Assembly: GCA_903871865.1 (NCBI GenBank)
Contig: CAIQIL010000669.1
Span: 1-10,458 of the forward strand
Direction: 5' to 3'
DNA from: an uncultured Burkholderiales bacterium
GTDB lineage: Bacteria; Pseudomonadota; Gammaproteobacteria; Burkholderiales; Burkholderiaceae_C
Length of the DNA stretch: 10,458 nt
The notes beneath the pieces were generated by a model, which did no database searches, was not told the origin of the DNA, and saw only the letters and a program-made list of their open reading frames with translations. Positions 1 through 6,562 of this stretch are shown one piece after another. Made by a program: the position numbers and the translations under genes. Numbering within the stretch: the stretch's first letter is position 1; every line of letters starts with the position of its first letter.

Positions 1-28
1 CCGCGGCCAGGGCATTGCCCTTACGAAC

Positions 29-54
29 GGCGCGCGGACAAGGCGCGCGGGCAA
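29..54. repeat. 13-base tandem repeat, two copies
   Basis: Two adjacent 13-base units (29-41 and 42-54) read GGCGCGCGG followed by ACAA or GCAA and differ at one base. The unit length is not a multiple of three, so it does not look like a protein repeat. It lies in the gene-poor left end, ahead of the deacetylase gene. No function can be assigned; it may be a chance product of high GC or a small slippage duplication. Confidence 0.5.
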
Positions 55-207
55 GGAAGCACCGAGGCCTGAGGACTTGGCCAGGCGACGCCCCATGGAT
101 CGTCGCCACTGTTCCCGCACTGTGGCGGTGTCCGCATGCCGAGCGCACCGCCGCCCGCCGGCATGTCCTGGGTTACATTCGGCACCCTGAGCACCACCGC
201 CCCGTTC

Positions 208-990
208 ATGAGCACCCTGCCCCCGGTTTCAGCACCGGCCTCACCGCCGATGTCGATCCTGATGTACCACCAGATCGGCCTGTACCCGCGCCCTGACGCG
301 CACCGGGCGCTGTTCTGCCACATCGACCGCTTCCGTGCGCAACTGCGCTACCTGAAGCTGATGGGCTTCGAGGTGCTCAACCTGGCGCAAGCCCATGCCT
401 GCCTGTTCGAAGGCCGACCGCTGCCGAAACGCTCGGTGGTCATCACCGTGGACGATGGCTACGACGACTTCCGCGAACACGCCTGGCCCGCGCTGCAAGA
501 GTTCGGCTGCTCGGCCACCGTGTACCTGGTCAGCGACCTGATCGGCAAAACCGCCAGTTGGCTCACCGACTGGCCGCACCAGCCCCAGCTGATGGACGCC
601 GCGGCGGTGCGCCAGCTCAAACGCGAGGGCTGTGACTTCGGCTCGCACGCGGTGACGCACCCGCGCCTGTCCACGCTGAGCGCGGCCGAGCAGCGCCGCG
701 AGATTTTCGACAGCAAGAAGGCGCTGGAAGACGTGCTGGGCGAGGCCGTGCCCGATTTCTGCTACCCCTATGGCGACTACTCGCTGCGCGCGCGCGACCT
801 GGTGCAGGAAGCCGGCTACCGCACGGCCACGACCTGCATCCGCGGCGCGGCCAACCTGTCGGACAACCCCTTCGAGCTGACGCGCAAGGCCATCTCCTAC
901 GGCGACAACGTCCTCGGTTTCGCCTTCAAGCTGCACGCCAAACAGGCGCGCAAAGGCCAGGCGGCTTTGCCTGACCGGATGCCGTCGTGA
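208..990 (+). CDS. Polysaccharide deacetylase family protein (NodB homology, CE4)
   Basis: Predicted metal-dependent carbohydrate deacetylase, removing N- or O-acetyl groups from a glycan; the substrate is not readable from sequence. Counting from the ATG at 208 (260 aa), motif 1 is TVDDGYDD with the Asp pair at D82-D83, motif 2 is SHAVTHP with metal ligands H147 and H151, and motif 3 is CYPYG at 185-189, where the classical Arg is replaced by Cys, as in many YPYG-type members. The fold starts at ILMYHQIG near residue 17. There is no clear signal peptide or membrane segment, suggesting a cytoplasmic enzyme. The start is uncertain: in-frame ATGs at 136, 208 and 250 all lack a convincing ribosome binding site. 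The one at 136 adds 24 low-complexity residues; the one at 250 begins right at the first strand. The stop overlaps the next glycosyltransferase start, so a role in trimming an LPS or surface sugar is likely. Confidence 0.88.
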   Translation: MSTLPPVSAPASPPMSILMYHQIGLYPRPDAHRALFCHIDRFRAQLRYLKLMGFEVLNLAQAHACLFEGRPLPKRSVVITVDDGYDDFREHAWPALQEFGCSATVYLVSDLIGKTASWLTDWPHQPQLMDAAAVRQLKREGCDFGSHAVTHPRLSTLSAAEQRREIFDSKKALEDVLGEAVPDFCYPYGDYSLRARDLVQEAGYRTATTCIRGAANLSDNPFELTRKAISYGDNVLGFAFKLHAKQARKGQAALPDRMPS

Positions 991-2129
991 CGAGGCCGGC
1001 CGCACGCATGCGCATCGTCCACGTCCTGCACAGCCACGGCTACGGTGGCGCCGAGAACCACGTCATGATGACGATGCAGGGCCAGCGCGCGGCCGGGCAT
1101 GCCGTGATGTTCGCCGGGCCGCTGGACTCCTGGCTGGGCAAGGCCTGCGCCGAGGCGGGCATCGCAGCGGTGCACATCCCCATGCACGGGCTGTACGACC
1201 CGTGGTCGCACTGGCAGTTGCACCGCCTGGTCAAGCGCTGGCAGCCGGACATCGTCAATGGCCACCTCATCCGCGGTGCCGCCTATGCGGGGCGCGCCGG
1301 CCACATGCAGCGCAAGCCGCTGGCGGTGTGCACGGCGCACGCCACCACGGCCAAGACGCACATGCAGCGCTGCGCGCAGATCATCGCGGTGTCGGACGCG
1401 GTCAAGCGCAACCTCGTGGCCGCAGGCTATGCGGCCGAGCGCATCAGCGTGGTCCACAACGGTGTGCCCGATGGCCCCTGGCAGGGCACGCCCGATGAAT
1501 GGGCCGCGCAGCGCGTGGTCTTGCGCCGCGAGCTGGGCATCCCCGATGGCGTGTTCGCGGTGGCCAACGCCGGCCGCTTCATCCACGACAAGGGGCAGGA
1601 CCTGCTGCTGCAAGCGCTGGGCCAGACGCCGGGCGATGCAACATCTGGCGTGCACCTGTACCTGATGGGCGACCCAGCCACCGAGTTCGGCGCACAGTTC
1701 GAGCGGATGCGGCAGGCGCTGCACGAAGCGCACCCCGACGTGGCCGCGCGCCTGCACCTGCTGGGCTACCGCAAAGACGTGCAACGCATCCTGCCGGCCT
1801 TCGATGCCTATGCCCTGTCTTCGCGCCGCGAGGCCTTGCCGCTGTCGCTGGTCGAGGCCTTTGCCGCGCGCCTGCCCGTGATCGCCACGACGGTGGGCGG
1901 CGTGCCCGAGATCGTCCTGCACGAGAACACCGGCCTGCAAGTGCCCCCGGACGATGCCACCGCGCTGGGCCAGGCCATGGCGCGCCTGCACAGTGACCGC
2001 GCCCTGGCCACACGCCTGGCCGCCTCGGGCCGCCAGCACTACGAACAGCACCTCACGGCCGAACGCATGGTGGCCAGCACGCTGGACGTGTACGCCCATG
2101 CGCTGGCACCAGCCTCATCGGCACGCTGA
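987..2129 (+). CDS. Glycosyltransferase family 4 protein, probable LPS core sugar transferase
   Basis: Retaining GT-B glycosyltransferase of 380 aa that should move a sugar from a nucleotide donor to a growing LPS core or similar glycan at the cytoplasmic membrane. The N-terminal acceptor domain carries the loop HGYGGAENH (residues 17-25). The C-terminal donor domain carries NAGRFIHDKG (194-203), a DP loop (229-230), and the EX7E motif with E282 and E290 in RREALPLSLVEAF, followed by GGVPEIV (304-310). The motif and length fit GT4. The start is either GTG at 987, which overlaps the upstream stop as GTGA and suggests translational coupling, or ATG at 1008 (MRIVHVLHSHG), which begins at the first beta strand and is equally plausible. 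It is followed after 15 bases by a GT9 gene. Donor and acceptor cannot be told from sequence. Confidence 0.9.
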   Translation: MTRPAARMRIVHVLHSHGYGGAENHVMMTMQGQRAAGHAVMFAGPLDSWLGKACAEAGIAAVHIPMHGLYDPWSHWQLHRLVKRWQPDIVNGHLIRGAAYAGRAGHMQRKPLAVCTAHATTAKTHMQRCAQIIAVSDAVKRNLVAAGYAAERISVVHNGVPDGPWQGTPDEWAAQRVVLRRELGIPDGVFAVANAGRFIHDKGQDLLLQALGQTPGDATSGVHLYLMGDPATEFGAQFERMRQALHEAHPDVAARLHLLGYRKDVQRILPAFDAYALSSRREALPLSLVEAFAARLPVIATTVGGVPEIVLHENTGLQVPPDDATALGQAMARLHSDRALATRLAASGRQHYEQHLTAERMVASTLDVYAHALAPASSAR

Positions 2130-2144
2130 AACCGCCTCACGACG

Positions 2145-3263
2145 ATGTCCGCATCCTCCCAGCCTCCCGCGCCGCGCCGCATCCTCATCGTTCGCCTGTC
2201 GGCGCTGGGCGACATCGTCATGGCCTCGGGCCTGATCCCGGCACTGAAGACGGCCTTCCCCGATGCCGAGGTGTCGTGGCTGTGCGAGGCGGGCTGCGCG
2301 CCCTTGCTCAAGCACAACCCGCGCTTGAAGCAGGTGCTGATCTGGCCGCGCACGCAATGGGAGCAGCTGTTCAAGGCCAAGCGCTACCTGGCGCTGTGGC
2401 GCGAGGTGCGGCAGTTCCGCGCCATGCTGCGCGCCCAGCAATTCGACCTGGTGCTCGACGGCCAGGGCCTGCTCAAAAGCGGCCTGCTGGCCTGGTTCAC
2501 GGGTGCGCCGCGCCGCGTCAGCATCATCGCCCGCGAGGGCAGCCACCGCCTGGTGCACGAGGTGGTGACGCCCACGCCTGGCGCCGACCCGGTGATGGGC
2601 TCGGAGTACCGCTTCCTGTCGCGCTACCTGGGCGCACCGCAAGGCAGCTTCGTGCACGACCTGGCCGTGGGCGAAGCACAGCAGGCCCGCGCGCGCCAGG
2701 TGCTGGCCGACGCCCTGCAGGTCGCGCACACGCCGCACTCTGGCCGCCCGCTGGTGGTGCTGTGCCCCTTCACCACGCGCCCGCAGAAGCACTGGGTCGA
2801 AGCGAATTGGGCCGAGCTGGCGCAAGCGCTGTGGGACCAAGGGCTGCAGCCCGTGGTGCTGGGCGGGCCGACCGACCGCGAAGCCGCCGCGCGCATCGTG
2901 GCCGACGTGCCGCAAGTGCCCTCGCTGGCCGGTGCGCTCAAGCTGGACGAGAGCGTGGCGCTCATCGCCGATAGCCACTTGGTCATTGGCGTGGACACCG
3001 GCCTGACCCACATGGGCACGGCCCTGCGTGTGCCCACGCTGGCGCTGTTCGGCTCCACCCGGCCCTACCTGCAAGGCCCCACGCCGCTGACCCGCGTGAT
3101 GTACGACGCCCTGCCCTGCTCGCCCTGCCGCCGTCGCCCGACCTGCAACGGCGACTTCACCTGCATGAAGCAGCTCACCGTGGACCGCGTCAGCCTGCAA
3201 GCACTGGAACTGCTGGCACTGCGGGCCGCCGAGCCCGGCCTGGCGGCGGGAGGCGAGGCATGA
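2145..3263 (+). CDS. Glycosyltransferase family 9 protein, heptosyltransferase (WaaC/RfaC-like)
   Basis: GT9 enzyme of 372 aa, expected to transfer L-glycero-D-manno-heptose from ADP-heptose to the Kdo or heptose of the LPS inner core. The N-terminus has the family loop RLSALGDIVMA (residues 17-27), with D23 at the place of the catalytic Asp. DGQGLLKS (105-112) and TTRPQKHW (210-217) resemble heptosyltransferase I more than II. VVLGGPTDRE (237-246) and GVDTGLTHMGTAL (282-294) form the donor site. Near the C-terminus is a Cys cluster C325, C328, C334, C340 followed by Met, a pattern I associate with WaaF- and WaaQ-type members. The features are therefore mixed, and heptosyltransferase I, II or another GT9 specificity are all possible. 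The start ATG has only a weak ribosome site. The stop overlaps the next gene as ATGA. The enzymes making ADP-heptose are encoded about 1.1 kb downstream. Confidence 0.9.
   Translation: MSASSQPPAPRRILIVRLSALGDIVMASGLIPALKTAFPDAEVSWLCEAGCAPLLKHNPRLKQVLIWPRTQWEQLFKAKRYLALWREVRQFRAMLRAQQFDLVLDGQGLLKSGLLAWFTGAPRRVSIIAREGSHRLVHEVVTPTPGADPVMGSEYRFLSRYLGAPQGSFVHDLAVGEAQQARARQVLADALQVAHTPHSGRPLVVLCPFTTRPQKHWVEANWAELAQALWDQGLQPVVLGGPTDREAAARIVADVPQVPSLAGALKLDESVALIADSHLVIGVDTGLTHMGTALRVPTLALFGSTRPYLQGPTPLTRVMYDALPCSPCRRRPTCNGDFTCMKQLTVDRVSLQALELLALRAAEPGLAAGGEA
3248..3253 (+). promoter_or_regulatory. Strong Shine-Dalgarno ahead of the second GT4 gene
   Basis: GGGAGG lies six bases before the ATG at 3260, inside the last codons of the GT9 gene. 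With the ATGA stop/start overlap it fixes the start of the second GT4 gene and implies coupled translation. Confidence 0.75.
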
Positions 3264-4360
3264 AGGTCTTGCACGTCGAAGCCGGCATGCACCTCTACGG
3301 CGGTGCGCTGCAGGTCGTGTTCCTGCTGCGTGGCCTGAAGGCGCGCGGCATCGACTGCGTGCTGGCCTGCCCCACTGGCAGCGCCATCGCCACCGAGGCC
3401 GCGCCACACGCCACCGTCGTCCAGATGACGATGAAGGGCGATGCCGACGTGGCCCTCACCGGCCGGCTGCGCCAACTCATCCGCGAGGTCCAGCCCGACG
3501 TGGTGCACCTGCACAGCCGCCGGGGCAGCGACCTCTGGGGGGCGCTGGCGGCACGGCTGGAGGGCGTGCCCGTGGTGCTGAGCCGCCGCGTGGACAACCC
3601 CGAATCGCGCTTCGTGGTCAAGCTCAAGTACCGGCTCTACGACGAGGTGGTGACCATCTCTGATGGCATCCGCCAGGTGCTGCTGTCGGAGGGCGTGCCT
3701 CTGCCGAAGCTGCACTGCGTGCTCAGCGCGGTGGACACGGCGCACTACCGGCCAGACCGCTCGCACCTGGCCTGGTTCCGCGAGACCTTCGGCCTGAACG
3801 ATGGCGACCTGGTCATCGGCATGGTGGCGCAGTTCATCGCGCGCAAAGGCCACAGCACGCTGCTCGACGCCCTGCCCGCGGTGCTGGCGGCGCACCCGAA
3901 CGCGCGGGTGCTGCTGTTCGGCCAAGGCCCGCTGCGCGATGAGATCGCGGCGCGCGTGCAGGGCGATGCCCTGCTGTCACGGCATGTGCAACTGCCCGGC
4001 TTCCGCAAAGACCTCGACCGCATCCTGCCCTGCCTGGACGTGCTGGCCCACCCGGCGTTCATGGAGGGGCTGGGCGTGTCGCTCTTGCAGGCCGCGGCCT
4101 GTGGCGTGCCCCTGGTGGGCGGTCGTGCGGGGGGCATCCCCGAGATCGTCCAGCCGGGGCTGAATGGCGAGCTGATCGAGCCGGGCGACACCGCCGCCTT
4201 GACGGCCGCTTTGAACAAGCTGCTGGGCTCGGCCGATGTGCGCCAGCGCTACGGCCAGGCGGGCCGCGCCTGGGTGGAGCAGCGCTTCTCGATCGACGCC
4301 ATGGTGAGCGGCAACCTGGGCGTGTACGGGCGTGCCATCGCGCGGCACGCCGCACGCTGA
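3260..4360 (+). CDS. Glycosyltransferase family 4 protein with altered EX7E motif
   Basis: GT-B fold glycosyltransferase of 366 aa, last gene of the plus-strand run. The N-terminal domain has HLYGGALQVV (residues 11-20), the Gly-rich loop common in GT4 enzymes, and HLHSRRGSDLWG (83-94). The donor domain has GMVAQFIARKGH (187-198), LLFGQGPLRDE (218-228), LPGFRKDLDRILP (245-257) and GGIPEIV (291-297). The EX7E signature reads MEGLGVSLLQAAACG: E269 is kept but the second Glu is Gln (Q277). A Shine-Dalgarno six bases upstream supports this start. Its C-terminal half resembles the first GT4 (GFRKD/GYRKD, GGIPEIV/GGVPEIV), so the two may be ancient paralogues acting at successive steps. It ends 32 bases before the convergent heptose gene, with no clear terminator between. 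The sugar it transfers is unknown. Confidence 0.9.
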   Translation: MKVLHVEAGMHLYGGALQVVFLLRGLKARGIDCVLACPTGSAIATEAAPHATVVQMTMKGDADVALTGRLRQLIREVQPDVVHLHSRRGSDLWGALAARLEGVPVVLSRRVDNPESRFVVKLKYRLYDEVVTISDGIRQVLLSEGVPLPKLHCVLSAVDTAHYRPDRSHLAWFRETFGLNDGDLVIGMVAQFIARKGHSTLLDALPAVLAAHPNARVLLFGQGPLRDEIAARVQGDALLSRHVQLPGFRKDLDRILPCLDVLAHPAFMEGLGVSLLQAAACGVPLVGGRAGGIPEIVQPGLNGELIEPGDTAALTAALNKLLGSADVRQRYGQAGRAWVEQRFSIDAMVSGNLGVYGRAIARHAAR

Positions 4361-4392
4361 GATCGGGCAATCGGGCAGAGAGCCCCGTCCGC

Positions 4393-5475
4393 TCAGCCCT
4401 TCAGCAGCGCATCCACACAGGCCGCCAGGTCGGCATGCGCCGCATCGGCACCGGCCAGACCATCGGTGGATTCGGCATTGTCCGACTGCACGATGTACGC
4501 ACGCCCCACGCCGGCCGCACGCGCGGCTTCGATGTCGGAGGGCTTGTCGCCCACCATGAAGGAATCGGCCAGCGACAGGCCATGCTCGCGCGCAGCTTGC
4601 AGGATCATGCCGGGTTCGGGCTTGCGGCAATCGCAGTCCACGGCCAGCTCGGGCACCGTGCCCTTGGGGTGGTGCGGGCAGTGGTACACCGCCTCGACCT
4701 CGGCGCCGGCCGCCTTGAGCGCAGCGCGCATGTGCGTGGTCAGCGTCTGGAACTGCTCCTCGGTGTACATGCCGCGCGCCAGGCCCGACTGGTTGGTCAC
4801 GACGATGAGCACGTAACCGGCTTCGCGCAGGCGGCGCATGGCATCGACGGCGCCGGGCACGAACTCGAACTCGTCCCATTGGTGGACGTAGGCACGGTCC
4901 AGGTTGATGACGCCGTCGCGGTCCAGGAAAGCGGCCTTGCGCGGTGACGTCAAGGCCGAGGCCTGCGGCACGGCGTCGGACGACTGCCCGGCCCGGATGC
5001 GCTTGACCAGCGAGGTCGTGGAGTAGCCATCGACGAAAGGAATCGCCAGCGCCTCACCGCCCCAGGAACGCACCACGGCGGTCTCTTCCAGGGTCTCCAT
5101 GTCGTAGTCGCCGCCCTTGACGTAGAGGTCGGGGCGCGCTTCCTTGATCAGGTTGACCGGCGTGCGCTCGTCGAAGAAGGTGACCAGCGAGACAGACGCC
5201 AGCCCGGCCAGCACCGCCGCGCGGTCCTCGGCCTTGTTCAGCGGGCGGTCAGGGCCCTTGCCCAGCATGCGTGCCGACGCATCCGAGTTGACGGCCACCA
5301 CCAGCGAGCCACCCAGCTGGCGGGCCTCGTGCAGGTAGGCCACGTGGCCGCGGTGCAGCACGTCGAACACGCCGTTGGTGAAGACCACGGGCTGGGGCAG
5401 CGCGGCCATGCGCACGGCGATGTCCTCGCGCTCGCAGACCTTGTCCATCAGGGACTGAAAGGGATGGTCGCTCAT
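4393..5475 (-). CDS. Fused heptose-1-phosphate adenylyltransferase (HldC/RfaE2) and heptose-1,7-bisphosphate phosphatase (GmhB)
   Basis: Two-domain, 360-aa cytoplasmic enzyme for ADP-heptose synthesis. Residues about 25-162 form a nucleotidyltransferase: TNGVFDVLHRGH (33-44) contains the HxGH ATP site (H41, H44), with NSD at 63-65, KGGDY at 120-124 and YSTTSLVKRI at 151-160. This matches HldC or the C-terminal half of HldE, which joins AMP to heptose 1-phosphate. After a linker (about 163-178), residues 179-360 are a HAD-type GmhB phosphatase: FLDRDGVIN (183-191) with nucleophile D185 and acid/base D187, TNQSG at 227-231, GDKPSD at 309-314, and a zinc site C266-x-H268 and C281-x-C283 with the spacing of E. 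coli GmhB. Both domains look complete. The start ATG overlaps the hldA stop as ATGA and has GAGGAG eight bases upstream. Usual partners are separate proteins, or the adenylyltransferase is fused to the kinase, so this combination is unusual. Confidence 0.93.
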   Translation of the reverse strand: MSDHPFQSLMDKVCEREDIAVRMAALPQPVVFTNGVFDVLHRGHVAYLHEARQLGGSLVVAVNSDASARMLGKGPDRPLNKAEDRAAVLAGLASVSLVTFFDERTPVNLIKEARPDLYVKGGDYDMETLEETAVVRSWGGEALAIPFVDGYSTTSLVKRIRAGQSSDAVPQASALTSPRKAAFLDRDGVINLDRAYVHQWDEFEFVPGAVDAMRRLREAGYVLIVVTNQSGLARGMYTEEQFQTLTTHMRAALKAAGAEVEAVYHCPHHPKGTVPELAVDCDCRKPEPGMILQAAREHGLSLADSFMVGDKPSDIEAARAAGVGRAYIVQSDNAESTDGLAGADAAHADLAACVDALLKG

Positions 5476-6413
5476 GCGAACAGCTCCTCGTAGCTCAGCG
5501 TCGCGGTGCCGAACTTGGCCACGACCAGGCCGCCAGCGCGGTTGGCGTGCGCCATGGCATCGGCCATCGACAGGCCACAGGCCATCATCAGGGCCATGGT
5601 GGCGATGACGGTGTCGCCCGCGCCGGTGACATCGGCCACCTCGCGCGCCTGCGCCTGGACATTGCTGACCTGGCCCGGCTCGAACAGCGACATGCCTTCC
5701 TCCGAGCGCGTCAGCAGCAAGGCGTCGAGGCCCAGCTGCACGCGCAGCGCCTCGGCCTTGGCGACCAGCTCGGCCTCGTCCTTCCAGTTGCCAATGACCT
5801 GCTGCAGCTCGGCGCGGTTGGGCGTGATGACCGTGGCACCGGCGTAGCGGGCGTAGTCGCTGCCCTTGGGGTCGATGAGCACGGGCTTGCCGGCCTGGCG
5901 GGCCATCTCGATCATGCGGGGGATGTGGGCCAGGCCGCCCTTGCCGTAATCCGAAAACAGCACCACGTCGTGGTTCGCCAGCTCGCGCTCGAAATCGCCC
6001 AGCATCTGGGCCAGCACCTCGTGGGTGGGCTCGCGCTCGAAGTCCACGCGCAGCAGCTGCTGGTTGCGGCCGATGATGCGCAGCTTGACGATGGTCTGCA
6101 TGCCCGGGTCCTGGCCCAGCACCGTGGCCACGCCGTGGGCTTCCAGCAGCTCGCGCAGGCGGCGGGCCGGCTCGTCCTGGCCGACCATGCTCAGCAGGGT
6201 GACGTTGCCACCCAGGGTCTTGACGTTGAGCGCCACGTTGGCGGCGCCGCCCACACGTTCCTGCTCGCTGGCCACGCGGACCACGGGCACCGGGGCCTCG
6301 GGTGAGATGCGTTCCACAGCGCCGAACCAGTAGCGGTCCAGCATCACATCACCCACCACCAGCACACGGCGGCTGGCGAGCGTCTGGCGATCGGGGCGGG
6401 CAGTCGAATTCAT
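5472..6413 (-). CDS. hldA: D-glycero-beta-D-manno-heptose-7-phosphate kinase (HldA, RfaE domain I)
   Basis: PfkB/ribokinase-family kinase that phosphorylates heptose 7-phosphate at C1 to give the 1,7-bisphosphate, the step before GmhB. From the ATG at 6413 it has 313 aa. VVGDVMLDRYWFG (19-31) and ERISPEAPVPVV (34-45) are typical of the HldE kinase domain. ERVGGAANVALN (52-63) is the sugar-binding loop. FSDYGKGGL (153-161) and TPNRAEL (197-203) line the active site. DVTGAGDT (261-268) carries the anion hole and the catalytic base D267. The protein stops after the kinase domain, so it is the stand-alone HldA form and not bifunctional HldE; the adenylyltransferase lies in the next gene. A TTG at 6434 would add seven residues, but the ATG is preferred. 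Neither has a visible Shine-Dalgarno. It is the first gene of the minus-strand pair. Confidence 0.94.
   Translation of the reverse strand: MNSTARPDRQTLASRRVLVVGDVMLDRYWFGAVERISPEAPVPVVRVASEQERVGGAANVALNVKTLGGNVTLLSMVGQDEPARRLRELLEAHGVATVLGQDPGMQTIVKLRIIGRNQQLLRVDFEREPTHEVLAQMLGDFERELANHDVVLFSDYGKGGLAHIPRMIEMARQAGKPVLIDPKGSDYARYAGATVITPNRAELQQVIGNWKDEAELVAKAEALRVQLGLDALLLTRSEEGMSLFEPGQVSNVQAQAREVADVTGAGDTVIATMALMMACGLSMADAMAHANRAGGLVVAKFGTATLSYEELFA
5484..5489 (-). promoter_or_regulatory. Shine-Dalgarno for the HldC-GmhB fusion gene
   Basis: On the minus strand this reads GAGGAG, eight bases ahead of the ATG whose last two bases and the following A form the hldA stop (ATGA). It sits inside the end of hldA and supports coupled translation of the two heptose genes. 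Confidence 0.65.
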
Positions 6414-6562
6414 GGCGTTCGGTCTGGCTGACAAAAGTGCAGAGGAAAGTGCGGGAATCAGGACCCGTATTGTCGGTACAAATGTGTCAGTTCCGATCAG
6501 GGGCAGGCACAGGCTCAGGGCAAGGCAAAATACCGGGTTAGCCGTCTGCCCACCTTTTGTGC
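6414..6562. promoter_or_regulatory. Divergent intergenic spacer, presumed to hold both promoters
   Basis: This 149-base spacer separates hldA (minus) from the GT9-msbA pair (plus) and is richer in A/T than the genes, especially at 6465-6490 and 6521-6532. Promoters for both directions are expected here from the layout, but I could not find a convincing -35/-10 pair on either strand. A short inverted repeat, TTGT-CGGT-ACAA (6470-6481), lies near the middle and could be chance. Neither flanking ATG has a clear Shine-Dalgarno, so transcripts may have short or unusual leaders. Confidence 0.4.

Noticed and set aside
1..72. Possible 3' tail of an upstream gene (frame 1, stop at 70-72)
   Set aside because: Only 23 codons are visible and none is recognisable. 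Frame 2 is also open here, so the choice cannot be supported.
15..296. Small plus-strand open frame at the left end
   Set aside because: It overlaps the deacetylase start in another frame and has no motif or ribosome site; the Arg/Pro/His-rich product looks like noise.
897..2099. Minus-strand open frame (400 codons) opposite the first GT4
   Set aside because: Antisense to a clear GT4 gene; the composition is that of a GC-rich shadow frame.
2115..3407. Minus-strand open frame (430 codons) across the first GT9
   Set aside because: Antisense to a clear GT9 gene, with low-complexity Arg/Ala/Gln/His content and no motif; a shadow frame.
4373..4385. Small hairpin GGGC-AGAGA-GCCC between convergent genes as a terminator
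   Set aside because: The stem is only four base pairs and there is no T-run on either strand.
3977..4879. Minus-strand open frame (300 codons) spanning the convergent gene ends
   Set aside because: It runs out of frame through the HldC-GmhB fusion gene and antisense to the second GT4. It is very Arg/Ala/Gly-rich with no recognisable motif.
5547..6305. Plus-strand open frame (252 codons) opposite hldA
   Set aside because: Antisense to hldA, rich in His/Gly/Leu with no domain; a shadow frame.
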